From: Deltaproteobacteria bacterium
Lineage (GTDB): Bacteria; Desulfobacterota; UBA8473
Reading direction: 5' to 3'
Assembly: GCA_003599365.1 (NCBI GenBank)
Contig: QZJR01000078.1
Location: 1-38,266 of the forward strand
DNA: 38,266 bases
The translations under genes and the position numbers were made by a program. Positions 1 through 7,812 of the stretch are shown piece by piece; the stretch's first letter is position 1, and every line of letters starts with the position of its first letter. The notes beneath the pieces are model-generated. The model was given only the letters and a program-made list of their open reading frames with translations. It did no database searches and was not told where the DNA came from.

Positions 1-1
1 G

Positions 2-394
2 GATGTTTTCAGGGAGATTCCCTGTGGGAGTGAAACCATCCTCATCGTTGAGGATGAGGAGACGGTACGGAAGCTCACAGTCAGAGTATTGGAAAGGCAG
101 GGATACAAATTGCTGGAGGCATCTGATGGGAATGAGGCTCTACTCCTCTGCGAAGAGTTCAAGGATTCTATTCATCTGATTCTGACCGATGTGGTAATGC
201 CCGGGATGAGCGGGCGTAAGCTGGTGGACTTTCTAAAAGAGATTTGTCCGGAGATAAAGGCTCTCTATATGTCCGGTTACACCGATAATGCAATAGTCCA
301 TCATGGTATGCTGGAAGAAGGGATAGAGTTTATTCAGAAGCCTTTTACCATGGAAAAATTGGCAGGAAAAGTGAGGGAGGTGCTGGATAAATGA
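2..394 (+). CDS. Receiver domain, C-terminal end of a hybrid sensor kinase (5' partial)
   Basis: The reading frame is open from the left edge, so the gene begins outside the window; the TTG at 89 lies inside the receiver fold and is not the true start. The residues before it (a Gly-Ser-Glu-Thr linker, then ILIVEDEE) form the first beta strand and acidic pocket of a response-regulator receiver domain. The phospho-acceptor Asp is in LTDVVMPGMSG, the switch Ser in YMSGYT and the conserved Lys in IQKPF. The linker style is typical of receivers fused behind the ATPase domain of hybrid histidine kinases, and no DNA-binding output follows. The domain would take a phosphoryl group from a kinase core. 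Family call is firm; the hybrid-kinase architecture is inferred. Confidence 0.85.
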   Translation, partial: DVFREIPCGSETILIVEDEETVRKLTVRVLERQGYKLLEASDGNEALLLCEEFKDSIHLILTDVVMPGMSGRKLVDFLKEICPEIKALYMSGYTDNAIVHHGMLEEGIEFIQKPFTMEKLAGKVREVLDK

Positions 395-481
395 CAGCAT
401 TGCTATGTTATTTTCGAAACGTTCTACTAGTATGGCATCCCTATATTTTTATAAGCCACTCTTTATGAAAGGGGATATCCT

Positions 482-2734
482 ATGATCAGCTCAAGACTTA
501 AGACCTATTTTCTGCTAGCTATTTTTGGTGCCATTATTGTTGCCTTAGTTGGATATTACTATACAAAAAAGGATTTACCGCCATATCCGGAAAAGGTCGT
601 CATGGAAAGCGGTGAACTGTTGACCGGAAAGGCCCAAATCATGGCTGGCCAACAGGTCTGGCAGAAATACGGCCTGATGGATATTGGGAGTGTCTGGGGG
701 CACGGCACTTACAGGGGTCCTGATTTTACTGCGCAAGCCCTGCACAATATGGGACAGAATATGCGGGAAAAGTTAGCCCATGAAAGAAGTGGAACTTCTT
801 ATCAGTCCCTTAATACAGAGTCTAAAGGGGGGGTAGACGCTGTTGTTATCAACCAAATCAAGACCAACCGATATGATTCAACCAATGACACCCTGACCCT
901 GACACCTCTCCAGACAGCGGCTCTCCTTGAAAATCGTAAATTCTACGACAACCTTTTCTCAGAGGGAAATAGAAGAGGTCCAATCCGTGCAGGAACTATC
1001 AAGGATACTCAGGAACGGCAGAATCTGGCCGACTTCTTTTTCTGGACGGCATGGTGCGCCGGGACCATTCGGCCCGGAGATACTCATACTTATACCAACA
1101 ATTGGCCCCACGACCCGGAGGTGGGAAATTTGGTCTCCGGAAAATCTCTGGTCTGGTCTGCAATATCCTTGGTGGCCTTCGGTATTATCCTTGGATTGAT
1201 TATTTTCCTGTTTCATAAATACGAGTTCAATCGTGGGTCGTTGCCGTATAAACCCGAACCTGCCCTGGCGCTGGCCGCAGCGAAAATATCCTCCAGTCAG
1301 AAGAAAACAGCCAAATTTTTCCTGGTCGTGGCTGCCCTGTTTTTCTTGCAGGTTATCATAGGCGGATTGATGGCCAGCTATACGGTGAACCCCGACTCCT
1401 TTTACGGAATTGATTTTGTAGCGAAATTCATACCTTATAATTGGGTTAAAACATGGCACCTTCAGTTAGCTGTATTCTGGATAGCCACCTCATGGATCGG
1501 TATGACCCTGTTTGTTTCCCCACGGGTCGGAGGTAAGGAACCGGCGGGACAGGGATTCTTGGTAGATGTCCTCTTCGTGGCTGTGATCATTGTTGCCTTG
1601 GGAAGCCTCACGGGAGAAGTTCTAGGAATAAAAGGGCTATTGGGCAAAGCCTGGTTCTGGTTGGGACATCAGGGTTGGGAATACCTGGAACTGGGCCGTC
1701 TGTGGCAGATTCTGCTGCTCATAGGTCTCATATTATGGCTGCTTTTGGTGGTCCGTGCATTAAAAGATCATTTTGCTTCCGGACAGGACAAATGGGGGTT
1801 ACCTCACTTCCTGGCATATTCCGGGATTGCGGTTGTTGGTTTTTTCTCTTTCGGTCTCCTCTATAATCCTCAGTCCCATTTGACCATTGCCGATTTCTGG
1901 CGGTGGTGGGTGGTGCATACGTGGGTTGAAGGAGCATTTGAGTTCTTTGCTGCAGCTGCAATCGTTTTTGTGATGGTAAATCTGGGACTGGTCGATCTGA
2001 AGGCCGGACTTCGCACCGTTTATTTTACCGTTTCCCTTGCTCTGGGCTCAGGTATCATCGGTGTAGGGCATCATTACTACTGGTTTGGCGAGCCTTCCTT
2101 CTGGCTGGCTTTGGGGTCTACCATATCAGCCCTGGAACCTGTGCCAATTTTGCTCCTTCTTGCCGAGGTGTGGCATGGACAAAAAGCGCTTGTCAAAGCA
2201 GGCAGTGGGTTCCCTTATCGGTATCCACTGATGTTTCTGATGGCCTCTGTTGTTTGGGAATTTGTAGGGGCAGGAGTCATGGGGCTCTCGATTACTACAC
2301 CGGTAGTAAATTACTATGAACACGGAACCTATCTGACCGTTAATCACGGTCACACTGCCTTGTTCGGGACTTACGGTCTTCTGGCCATCGGTTTACTGTT
2401 GTTTTCCATGCGGGGATTAGTCATGGAGAATGGATGGAATGACCGGTTACTCAAGGTATCTTTCTGGGGAACGAATATCGGGCTTTTTATTATGTTTATC
2501 GGGACGTTATTGCCTATCGGTATCCTTCAGGTTCTGGATAATATTAAATACGGTTTCTGGCATGCCCGTTCGGATGAATTCTGGTTTCAGGATACCATTC
2601 AATTATTAGGGCAAGCCAGGATGCTGCCAGACCTGCTGATTATCCTTGGCGCTGGCTCCCTCCTCCTGTTTATGCTTAAGACCATAACCAAACTGAAACC
2701 GGTTGAGGTTAAATCCGGTGAAAAGTTCGATTAG
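482..2734 (+). CDS. norZ: Quinol-dependent nitric oxide reductase (qNOR)
   Basis: Single-subunit membrane NO reductase that reduces two NO to N2O with electrons from quinol. The 750-aa length fits qNOR, a NorC-like N-terminal part fused to a NorB-like catalytic core. An N-terminal membrane helix precedes a periplasmic segment containing GQQVWQKYG and GSVWGHGTY, typical of the family, and about a dozen more hydrophobic helices follow. Candidate metal ligands are intact: His479 with Glu483 in HTWVEG, His530-His531 in GVGHHYYWFG, and His622/His624 in NHGHTALFG. These argue against the related nitric oxide dismutases, in which catalytic residues are substituted. AAGGGG lies just upstream of the ATG. 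No clear FNR, NorR or HcpR operator was seen upstream. A strong terminator closes the gene. Its last 369 bp recur at 15586-15954. Confidence 0.93.
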   Translation: MISSRLKTYFLLAIFGAIIVALVGYYYTKKDLPPYPEKVVMESGELLTGKAQIMAGQQVWQKYGLMDIGSVWGHGTYRGPDFTAQALHNMGQNMREKLAHERSGTSYQSLNTESKGGVDAVVINQIKTNRYDSTNDTLTLTPLQTAALLENRKFYDNLFSEGNRRGPIRAGTIKDTQERQNLADFFFWTAWCAGTIRPGDTHTYTNNWPHDPEVGNLVSGKSLVWSAISLVAFGIILGLIIFLFHKYEFNRGSLPYKPEPALALAAAKISSSQKKTAKFFLVVAALFFLQVIIGGLMASYTVNPDSFYGIDFVAKFIPYNWVKTWHLQLAVFWIATSWIGMTLFVSPRVGGKEPAGQGFLVDVLFVAVIIVALGSLTGEVLGIKGLLGKAWFWLGHQGWEYLELGRLWQILLLIGLILWLLLVVRALKDHFASGQDKWGLPHFLAYSGIAVVGFFSFGLLYNPQSHLTIADFWRWWVVHTWVEGAFEFFAAAAIVFVMVNLGLVDLKAGLRTVYFTVSLALGSGIIGVGHHYYWFGEPSFWLALGSTISALEPVPILLLLAEVWHGQKALVKAGSGFPYRYPLMFLMASVVWEFVGAGVMGLSITTPVVNYYEHGTYLTVNHGHTALFGTYGLLAIGLLLFSMRGLVMENGWNDRLLKVSFWGTNIGLFIMFIGTLLPIGILQVLDNIKYGFWHARSDEFWFQDTIQLLGQARMLPDLLIILGAGSLLLFMLKTITKLKPVEVKSGEKFD

Positions 2735-2765
2735 CAGCGGACAAGCTGAATAAACCATAACCAAC

Positions 2766-2804
2766 TCAGACCCCCCCTCGCAAGGGGGGGTCTGATGGAT
2801 TTTT
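2766..2804 (+). terminator. Rho-independent terminator after qNOR
   Basis: A perfect 13-bp stem (TCAGA, seven C, T paired with A, seven G, TCTGA) encloses the four-base loop CGCA. It is followed by TGG and then a TTTTT tract. It lies 31 bases after the qNOR stop and 20 bases before the CBS gene, so the CBS gene probably needs its own promoter or read-through. Confidence 0.85.
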
Positions 2805-2823
2805 GATATCCAGGTGAACAAAA

Positions 2824-3447
2824 ATGGACAAGAATACACTGAACCGTAATATCAGTTGCCCAGGGCCTTTGGATATCTCGGACGAGGATGTATTAAAGGC
2901 CATGAGAGACGTCCAAGGATATCTGGATATAACCCCGGCTGATGCCAAAGAGCTCTACCGCTTTGCCTATAGGCATGCCATTGAACGTCTCACCCATTCG
3001 GTCAGGGCAAGGGATGTTATGACCAAAACAGTAATTTCTGTCAAGATAGATACCTCCCTGGAAGAAGTAGCAGAGCTGATGGCACATCACGGTATCTCCG
3101 GTGTTCCGGTGATTGAGGGGGAAGGTATGGTTGCGGGCATCATCTCTGAAAAAGACTTCCTGCATAATATGGACAACGAAGGCGCCAGCTCATTCATGGG
3201 CATCCTGGCCCATTGTTTGAAAAGAGGGGGATGTATTGCCCTATCAATACTTAAATGGAAAGCCGAAGACATCATGACATCCCCTGCGGTAACTGTGGAG
3301 GAAGATACACCCGTTTCTGAAATTGCCGGCATTTTTACGAAAAAGAATATTAACAGGGTGCCGGTTGTTGACAGGAAGGGTAAACTGATCGGGATTGTCT
3401 CGCGGGCGGACATTGTCCAGTCATCGTCTCAGATAATTGAGAAATAG
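2824..3447 (+). CDS. CBS-domain pair protein with helical N-terminal domain
   Basis: A 207-aa soluble protein. Residues about 18-58 form a small helical domain containing GYLDITPADAKELYRFAYRHA. A first CBS motif follows from about residue 64 (RARDVMTKTVISV through HGISGVPVIE and GIISEKDFL). A second starts near residue 146 (AEDIMTSPAVTVEED through NINRVPVVDRKGKLIGIVSRADIV). CBS pairs bind adenosine nucleotides and regulate attached or neighbouring proteins. The next gene, 9 bp downstream, is an HPP-family membrane protein, and CBS and HPP domains are known to occur fused, so regulation of that protein is a reasonable inference. Function is otherwise unknown. Confidence 0.85.
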   Translation: MDKNTLNRNISCPGPLDISDEDVLKAMRDVQGYLDITPADAKELYRFAYRHAIERLTHSVRARDVMTKTVISVKIDTSLEEVAELMAHHGISGVPVIEGEGMVAGIISEKDFLHNMDNEGASSFMGILAHCLKRGGCIALSILKWKAEDIMTSPAVTVEEDTPVSEIAGIFTKKNINRVPVVDRKGKLIGIVSRADIVQSSSQIIEK

Positions 3448-3456
3448 GATTACCGG

Positions 3457-4008
3457 ATGAGGAATAGAACAATGAACTACTTCAAGAAAATGATCGGAAC
3501 AACAAAGAGCCCGCCATCTGTTGGTTTTTCTGAGATAGTCTGGTCATGGATAGGCGCCTTTCTTGGCATTGCCCCCTTAGCCTTGCTAAACTACACTATC
3601 CTCGAAAAAACAGATATGGTAATGCTTATAGGTTCTTTTGGAGCCTCATCCGTGCTTATCTATGGCGCAATCAAGAGCCCGCTGGCTCAGCCAAGGAATC
3701 TCATAGGTGGTCACATAATTTCAGCTCTTGTAGGCGTGACCTCATACAAGATACTCTACAGTCATATGTGGCTGGCTTCATCCATAGCGGTGGCAACATC
3801 AATTGTGGCTATGCATGCAACAAAAACCCTTCACCCCCCTGGGGGTGCCACGGCACTGATTGCAGTTACGGGAAGTCAGAAGATCATCAATCTTGGTTAT
3901 CTCTATGTAGTAATACCCGTCGGTCTGGGTGCAGCCATTATGTTAATTATTGCACTTCTAGTAAACAATATGCCCAAAAGCCGTAGATACCCGGAATTCT
4001 GGTTCTGA
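3457..4008 (+). CDS. HPP-family integral membrane protein
   Basis: A 183-aa protein with four to five hydrophobic helices and the family signature in TLHPPGGATAL at about residue 127. HPP proteins of cyanobacteria and plant chloroplasts have been reported to move nitrite across membranes; most bacterial members are uncharacterised. Here it lies between a NO reductase and a nitrite reductase (NrfHA) and directly after a CBS-domain protein, which fits a role in nitrite handling, but that is inference. An ATG 15 bases after the chosen start (MNYFKKM) could be the true start. The ORF is intact and uses codons like its neighbours. Confidence 0.82.
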   Translation: MRNRTMNYFKKMIGTTKSPPSVGFSEIVWSWIGAFLGIAPLALLNYTILEKTDMVMLIGSFGASSVLIYGAIKSPLAQPRNLIGGHIISALVGVTSYKILYSHMWLASSIAVATSIVAMHATKTLHPPGGATALIAVTGSQKIINLGYLYVVIPVGLGAAIMLIIALLVNNMPKSRRYPEFWF

Positions 4009-4095
4009 TCAACGAAAACACAGTAAGCAAAGAAAAGGATGTGTAAGTACTGGATCGATATATGAAGTTATTCGCTGTTCTATCAATGAGCTACC

Positions 4096-4119
4096 TATAG
4101 TGAACGAATTAAATAAATT
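4096..4119 (+). repeat. Solo end of a MITE-like element
   Basis: Twenty-four bases beginning TATAGTGAACG are identical to the left terminal inverted repeat of the element at 27860-27984. Only one end is present. It directly abuts the truncated DUF4445 gene, so it probably marks an old insertion or deletion breakpoint. Confidence 0.7.
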
Positions 4120-4478
4120 TGGCAGCCATGCGAGTGCTTCTTAATAGTGTTGGTCTATCATTTAACGATTTGGAAAAGATCTTTGTGGCAGGCGGTTTTG
4201 GTAACTACCTGAACGTGGAAAAGGCTATATTTATAGGTCTGCTTCCGGATATCCCTGTAGAACGAGTGCAGTTTATTGGTAACAGTTCTCTTACCGGTAC
4301 CCGAATGGCGTTGCTTTCCAGACATGCCTTTGCCAGGGCAAAAAACCTGGCGAACCAGATGACTTACTTCGAACTCTCCGTGAATCAAGACTTCATGAAT
4401 GAGTTTGTAGCATCTCTCTTTTTACCGCATACCGATATGAACCTGTTTCCTACGGTAAGGCGTTTGTTGGCAACTTAG
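4119..4478 (+). pseudogene. C-terminal fragment of an ASKHA-type corrinoid activator (DUF4445/RACo-like)
   Basis: About 119 codons matching the C-terminal end of DUF4445 proteins: VAGGFGNYLNVEKAIFIGLL, then GNSSLTGTRMALLSR, then a terminal FLPHTDMNLFP. Full-length members are about 600 aa with an N-terminal 2Fe-2S domain. They use ATP to reactivate corrinoid methyltransferase proteins in acetyl-CoA and methylamine pathways. Everything upstream of this piece is missing: the frame meets a stop at 4110 and the sequence changes to a MITE end at 4119. There is no ribosome binding site. This is a remnant, and shows that a corrinoid-dependent methyl-transfer system existed in this lineage. Confidence 0.75.
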
Positions 4479-4574
4479 GCAAAAGGATTTCAAATATCTG
4501 TAGTAACCGAACCATAACGACGACAAATATGGCAAGACCGGAAAAACAAGGAAGAACAAGATCGCGCACAATGA

Positions 4575-4751
4575 ATCTGCAAAGATGAAGACCTCTCATG
4601 GAGTTATCCATGGTTAGCATGGTGGATGTCTGCAGATGCCAAGGAACAGGTTATCGTTTATGCCAAAGCATTTGAGGATACACACGGTGAATGTGGAGTT
4701 GAGAAATGCAGCAGAGCGTTAACCGAAATAAGAATTGGCTTTACCTTATAA
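4575..4751 (+). other. Possible short gene remnant upstream of nrfH
   Basis: An open frame without obvious start reads through SWSYPWLAWWMSADAKEQV and then HGECGVEKCSRAL, ending inside nrfH. The composition looks protein-like and an ATG occurs at 4626, but I recognise no family. The rest of the 4479-4705 interval shows nothing I can name. It may be the tail of a lost gene or chance. Confidence 0.2.
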
Positions 4752-5176
4752 TACTTGGTTTGGCTATTGGCGTTGTGTCGGGCGTGGGAGCGTACACTTT
4801 TCTTTATGCAAAAGGTTTCTCCTACATGAGCAATGCCCCGGAGGTCTGCACCAATTGTCATGTTATGGACGCTAACTACAATGCCTGGGTTAAATCGAGC
4901 CATAAAAACGTGGCTGTTTGCAACGACTGTCACGCGCCGCACTCCTTTTTGCGCAAGTATGAAACTAAGATAGTCAATGGTTTTTTACATTCATTTGCGT
5001 TCACTACCGGGCGTTTTCCCGACCCGATTCGGATTACCAATCGCAGCCGCCGGATCGCCGAGCAAACGTGCCGCTATTGTCATGCTGATATTGTTCAACA
5101 GATAGACACCGCGCATAAGGGCGCCGAACCGCTTGACTGCCTGCGTTGCCATCCGTCGGTGGGTCACTTGGAGTAA
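4706..5176 (+). CDS. nrfH: Cytochrome c nitrite reductase small subunit, membrane quinol oxidase
   Basis: A 156-aa member of the NapC/NirT/NrfH family that carries electrons from menaquinol to NrfA on the outer face of the membrane. One N-terminal membrane helix (about residues 11-33) is followed by four heme-binding motifs: CTNCH, CNDCH, CRYCH and CLRCH. The first is followed by VM, matching the unusual methionine-ligated heme 1 of NrfH. GGAG lies about eight bases before the ATG. nrfA follows 117 bases downstream, as in most nrfHA operons. Confidence 0.93.
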   Translation: MQQSVNRNKNWLYLIILGLAIGVVSGVGAYTFLYAKGFSYMSNAPEVCTNCHVMDANYNAWVKSSHKNVAVCNDCHAPHSFLRKYETKIVNGFLHSFAFTTGRFPDPIRITNRSRRIAEQTCRYCHADIVQQIDTAHKGAEPLDCLRCHPSVGHLE

Positions 5177-5180
5177 GGAC

Positions 5181-5297
5181 ATGTATAAAAAAGGAGAGAT
5201 CGGCAAAGTGTTACGGGGTCTGACACCTGGATCGTTAAAACCCCATGGGCGGGACGTCCATGCCATTTTAGGAATACGAAAGCGAGGGATACCATGA
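5181..5297 (+). CDS. Possible 38-aa leader ORF between nrfH and nrfA
   Basis: An ATG preceded by AAGGA opens a basic 38-codon frame beginning MYKKGEIGK and ending with a TGA that overlaps the nrfA start codon (ATGA). The overlap would allow translational coupling to nrfA. I recognise no family, and short frames of this size occur by chance. Confidence 0.25.
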   Translation: MYKKGEIGKVLRGLTPGSLKPHGRDVHAILGIRKRGIP

Positions 5298-6757
5298 ACA
5301 TTAGACAAAGATTGATCTCCGCCGCGCAGCGCTGCGGCACAACCGTTCCCAGAATGCTGGCGTTTTTGATTGCGGTCATTGTGGGGACCATGGTTATAAC
5401 GTTCTTCGTGACGACAATCCTGATCAACATCTTCGAGCGCAAGCAGGAGGCGCGTAATCCGTTCTATCGAGTGGTAGAGTTGGATGATACCACGGAAGAT
5501 CCAGCGTTATGGGGCAAGGATTTCCCGCAGCAATACGATGCCTATCTACGCACAGTGGATCAGGTGCGCACAAAATACGGCGGGAGTGAAGCAGTCCAAC
5601 GAACACCGACCAATGTTGATCCGCGTTCCGTTCTTGCCCGGTCACGCCTCGAAAGCGATCCACGCCTCAAGAAGATTTGGGCGGGTTACGCCTTTGCCAT
5701 AGACTTCCGCGAAGAGCGCGGCCACGCCTATATGCTCGACGACCAGACCTACACGGAACGACAGCGTGTAGTCAAACAACCCGGAGCCTGTATACATTGC
5801 CACGCTTCGGTCTATGTGCCTTACAAGAAACTGGGCGACGGCAACTTGATAAAAGGCTTCGAAAAGATGAACCAGATGCCGTACTTCGAGGCGCGTAAAC
5901 TGGTTACTCACCCTGTGGCATGTATTGACTGCCACGATCCCAAGGACATGCAGCTCCGCATTACCCGCCCTGGATTTCTCGAGGGCATCCGCGTTTACAA
6001 GGAATCTCAGGGGATTCGAAACTACGACGTCAATGCCATGGCCACGCGCCAGGAGATGCGTTCCTTTGTTTGTGGGCAATGTCACGTGGAGTATTACTTT
6101 AAAGGCCAGGAAAAGCGCCTTACCTACCCGTGGTTTAAAGGACTCCAGGCTGATAATATCCTCGCATACTATGACGAGACAGGTTTCAAAGACTGGGCAC
6201 ACGCTGAAACAGGTGCGCCGATGCTCAAGGCTCAGCATCCTGAGTTTGAAACGTGGAAACAGGGAATTCACTCACGCGCCGGGGTGGCCTGCGCGGACTG
6301 CCACATGCCCTACAAGCGTGTAGGCGCACTCAAGATCAGTGACCATCATGTGAGTAGTCCGCTATTACCGGGCAATATCACCAATGCATGCCAGACCTGC
6401 CACCGTGTGCCGGAATCAGAGCTGAAGGCCCGGGCCGAGCAGATTCAGAACCGCGTGTTCGAGATGCGCAATGTGGCAATGGATGCGCTGGTAGAATTCA
6501 TTGGAGAGCTCAAGACGGCACGAATAGCCGGAGCAACCGACAATCAACTAATGGTTCCTCGGAAGCTCCAACGCAAGGCACAATTCCTGCTTGACTTCGT
6601 CGAATCCGAGAACTCGATGGGCTTTCACGCTCCACAGGAGTCCGAGCGTCTGCTGTTTCTGTCGCTTGACTATACGCGGCAAGGGCAAAAAGCAGTACAA
6701 GCCCTTAGCATGGAACTCTCTTCTACCGCTAAGTTCTCTTCGAAGGGAAAGCGTTGA
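5294..6757 (+). CDS. nrfA: Ammonia-forming cytochrome c nitrite reductase, CxxCH heme-1 type
   Basis: Catalyses six-electron reduction of nitrite to ammonium. It is 487 aa with an N-terminal hydrophobic segment (about 21-45) that exports or anchors it. Five heme motifs are visible: CIHCH at 166-170, CIDCH at 210-214, CGQCH at 260-264, CADCH at 333-337 and CQTCH at 366-370. The family landmarks CGQCHVEYYF, AQHPEFETW and GIHSRAG follow the Escherichia coli order. The motif at 166-170 lies where most NrfA have CxxCK, the lysine-ligated catalytic heme; here the lysine is a histidine. CxxCH variants are known in some bacteria, so it is probably active. It forms the complex with the upstream NrfH. 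NrfA enzymes also reduce NO and hydroxylamine. Confidence 0.92.
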   Translation: MNIRQRLISAAQRCGTTVPRMLAFLIAVIVGTMVITFFVTTILINIFERKQEARNPFYRVVELDDTTEDPALWGKDFPQQYDAYLRTVDQVRTKYGGSEAVQRTPTNVDPRSVLARSRLESDPRLKKIWAGYAFAIDFREERGHAYMLDDQTYTERQRVVKQPGACIHCHASVYVPYKKLGDGNLIKGFEKMNQMPYFEARKLVTHPVACIDCHDPKDMQLRITRPGFLEGIRVYKESQGIRNYDVNAMATRQEMRSFVCGQCHVEYYFKGQEKRLTYPWFKGLQADNILAYYDETGFKDWAHAETGAPMLKAQHPEFETWKQGIHSRAGVACADCHMPYKRVGALKISDHHVSSPLLPGNITNACQTCHRVPESELKARAEQIQNRVFEMRNVAMDALVEFIGELKTARIAGATDNQLMVPRKLQRKAQFLLDFVESENSMGFHAPQESERLLFLSLDYTRQGQKAVQALSMELSSTAKFSSKGKR

Positions 6758-6984
6758 AGATTTCTTCGGCGTTATCCGTCATTACGGCTGCTGTTGTCGG
6801 TGTGGTTCTGAATCTGGCAGTCTGGTTCGGGATATATGTGATATTTCCGCAAACAGGCGGAATCAACTGGTTTGCAATCATATTGGGAATAATATCATTT
6901 ACAGCTATGCAATGGCTTAAAATCGGAATGATTCCGGTAATTGCGGTTTCAGGCATAGCTGGAGTAGTATGGAATTTATTTTAA
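6754..6984 (+). pseudogene. C-terminal remnant of a chromate transporter (ChrA)
   Basis: About 75 codons containing SALSVITAAVVGVVLNLAVW and KIGMIPVIAVSG, which match the last two membrane helices of ChrA-type anion transporters (usually about 190 or 400 aa). The upstream part is absent: the frame runs back into the 3' end of nrfA and its only start is a TTG overlapping the nrfA stop. Either nrfA was inserted into or recombined with a chrA gene, or this tail is translated as a small membrane protein. A remnant is more likely. Confidence 0.65.
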
Positions 6985-7014
6985 AATATATCTAACCAGA
7001 AAGGAGTTTATCGT

Positions 7015-7752
7015 ATGCCCCCGTATAACAAACATTTGGAGGCAAGCGCAAAACGAACAGGGAAATCTTATCAACAAATGCACGACTGGCTTGACAATCA
7101 TCCGCAGATGAAAGCCGAACGTCATAGTTTGGACAAACTTTTTGAAAACATCGAATTTGTAAAAACATCATGGGGAGAGGAAGCGGTTAAAGAATATCTT
7201 CAACATATCGTGGAAGACTCGGCAATGCAGGACATTGAAGCCCTTCAAAAAGCCGGATGTCCTGATGAGGCGGTTTCCCACAGTATCGAGGTTGCCAGAA
7301 AAGCATTGGAGATTTCAAGCAGAGTTAAAATTAATGTGGATCGGAAATTAATCATTCGCGGCGCGGTTTACCATGATCTGGGCAAGTCAAAAACCTACGG
7401 AATGCAGCATGGCGAAATCGGAGCGCAGATGGCGCAGGAACTGAATTTAGAGAATGAGATTATACAAATCATTCTAAAGCATATCCGGGGTGGGCTTACA
7501 GAACCTGAAGCAGTCGAACTCAATCTTCCGGTACGGGATTACAAGCTGAAAACGCCGGAAGAAAAGATTATCATTTATGCAGACAGGATGGTTGACATCT
7601 ACACCGACGGCATTGTTCCGGATACAGATGAAAAAGATGCTGAAAATCGTTTTGTTGAAATTTTGCAGCAGTATGAAAAATATGGCAAAAATGCTGTCAC
7701 TCTGAAAAGATATATCGATATGCACCAAGAAATTCATAGGTGGATGAATTGA
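7015..7752 (+). CDS. HD-domain (HDIG-like) phosphohydrolase
   Basis: A 245-aa soluble protein with a good ribosome binding site (AAAGGAG). The HD metal-binding residues are His in VSHSIEVARK, the pair in AVYHDLGKSKTYG, and later His in QHGEIGAQ and KHIRGGL; an Asp in IYADRMVDIY completes the set. Such HD proteins hydrolyse phosphomonoester or phosphodiester bonds in nucleotides, but substrate cannot be told from sequence. The N-terminal 85 residues are helical and unassigned. It begins a three-gene unit with the PEP-dikinase-like and MFS genes. Confidence 0.8.
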   Translation: MPPYNKHLEASAKRTGKSYQQMHDWLDNHPQMKAERHSLDKLFENIEFVKTSWGEEAVKEYLQHIVEDSAMQDIEALQKAGCPDEAVSHSIEVARKALEISSRVKINVDRKLIIRGAVYHDLGKSKTYGMQHGEIGAQMAQELNLENEIIQIILKHIRGGLTEPEAVELNLPVRDYKLKTPEEKIIIYADRMVDIYTDGIVPDTDEKDAENRFVEILQQYEKYGKNAVTLKRYIDMHQEIHRWMN

Positions 7753-7812
7753 TTTTATTTTGTTAAGAAGCAGAGACTTGTAACAAGGTCAAAAATAGAA
7801 TTTAGAGATAAC

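Noticed and set aside
482-2734. Nitric oxide dismutase (NO to N2 and O2) instead of qNOR
   Set aside because: The His and Glu positions expected for a NO reductase active site (HTWVEG, HHYYWFG) are kept; dismutases show substitutions there. A formal alignment would settle it.
5642-6271. 209-codon minus-strand frame opposite nrfA
   Set aside because: Opposite strand of a heme-motif-rich gene; no signal, motif or ribosome binding site.
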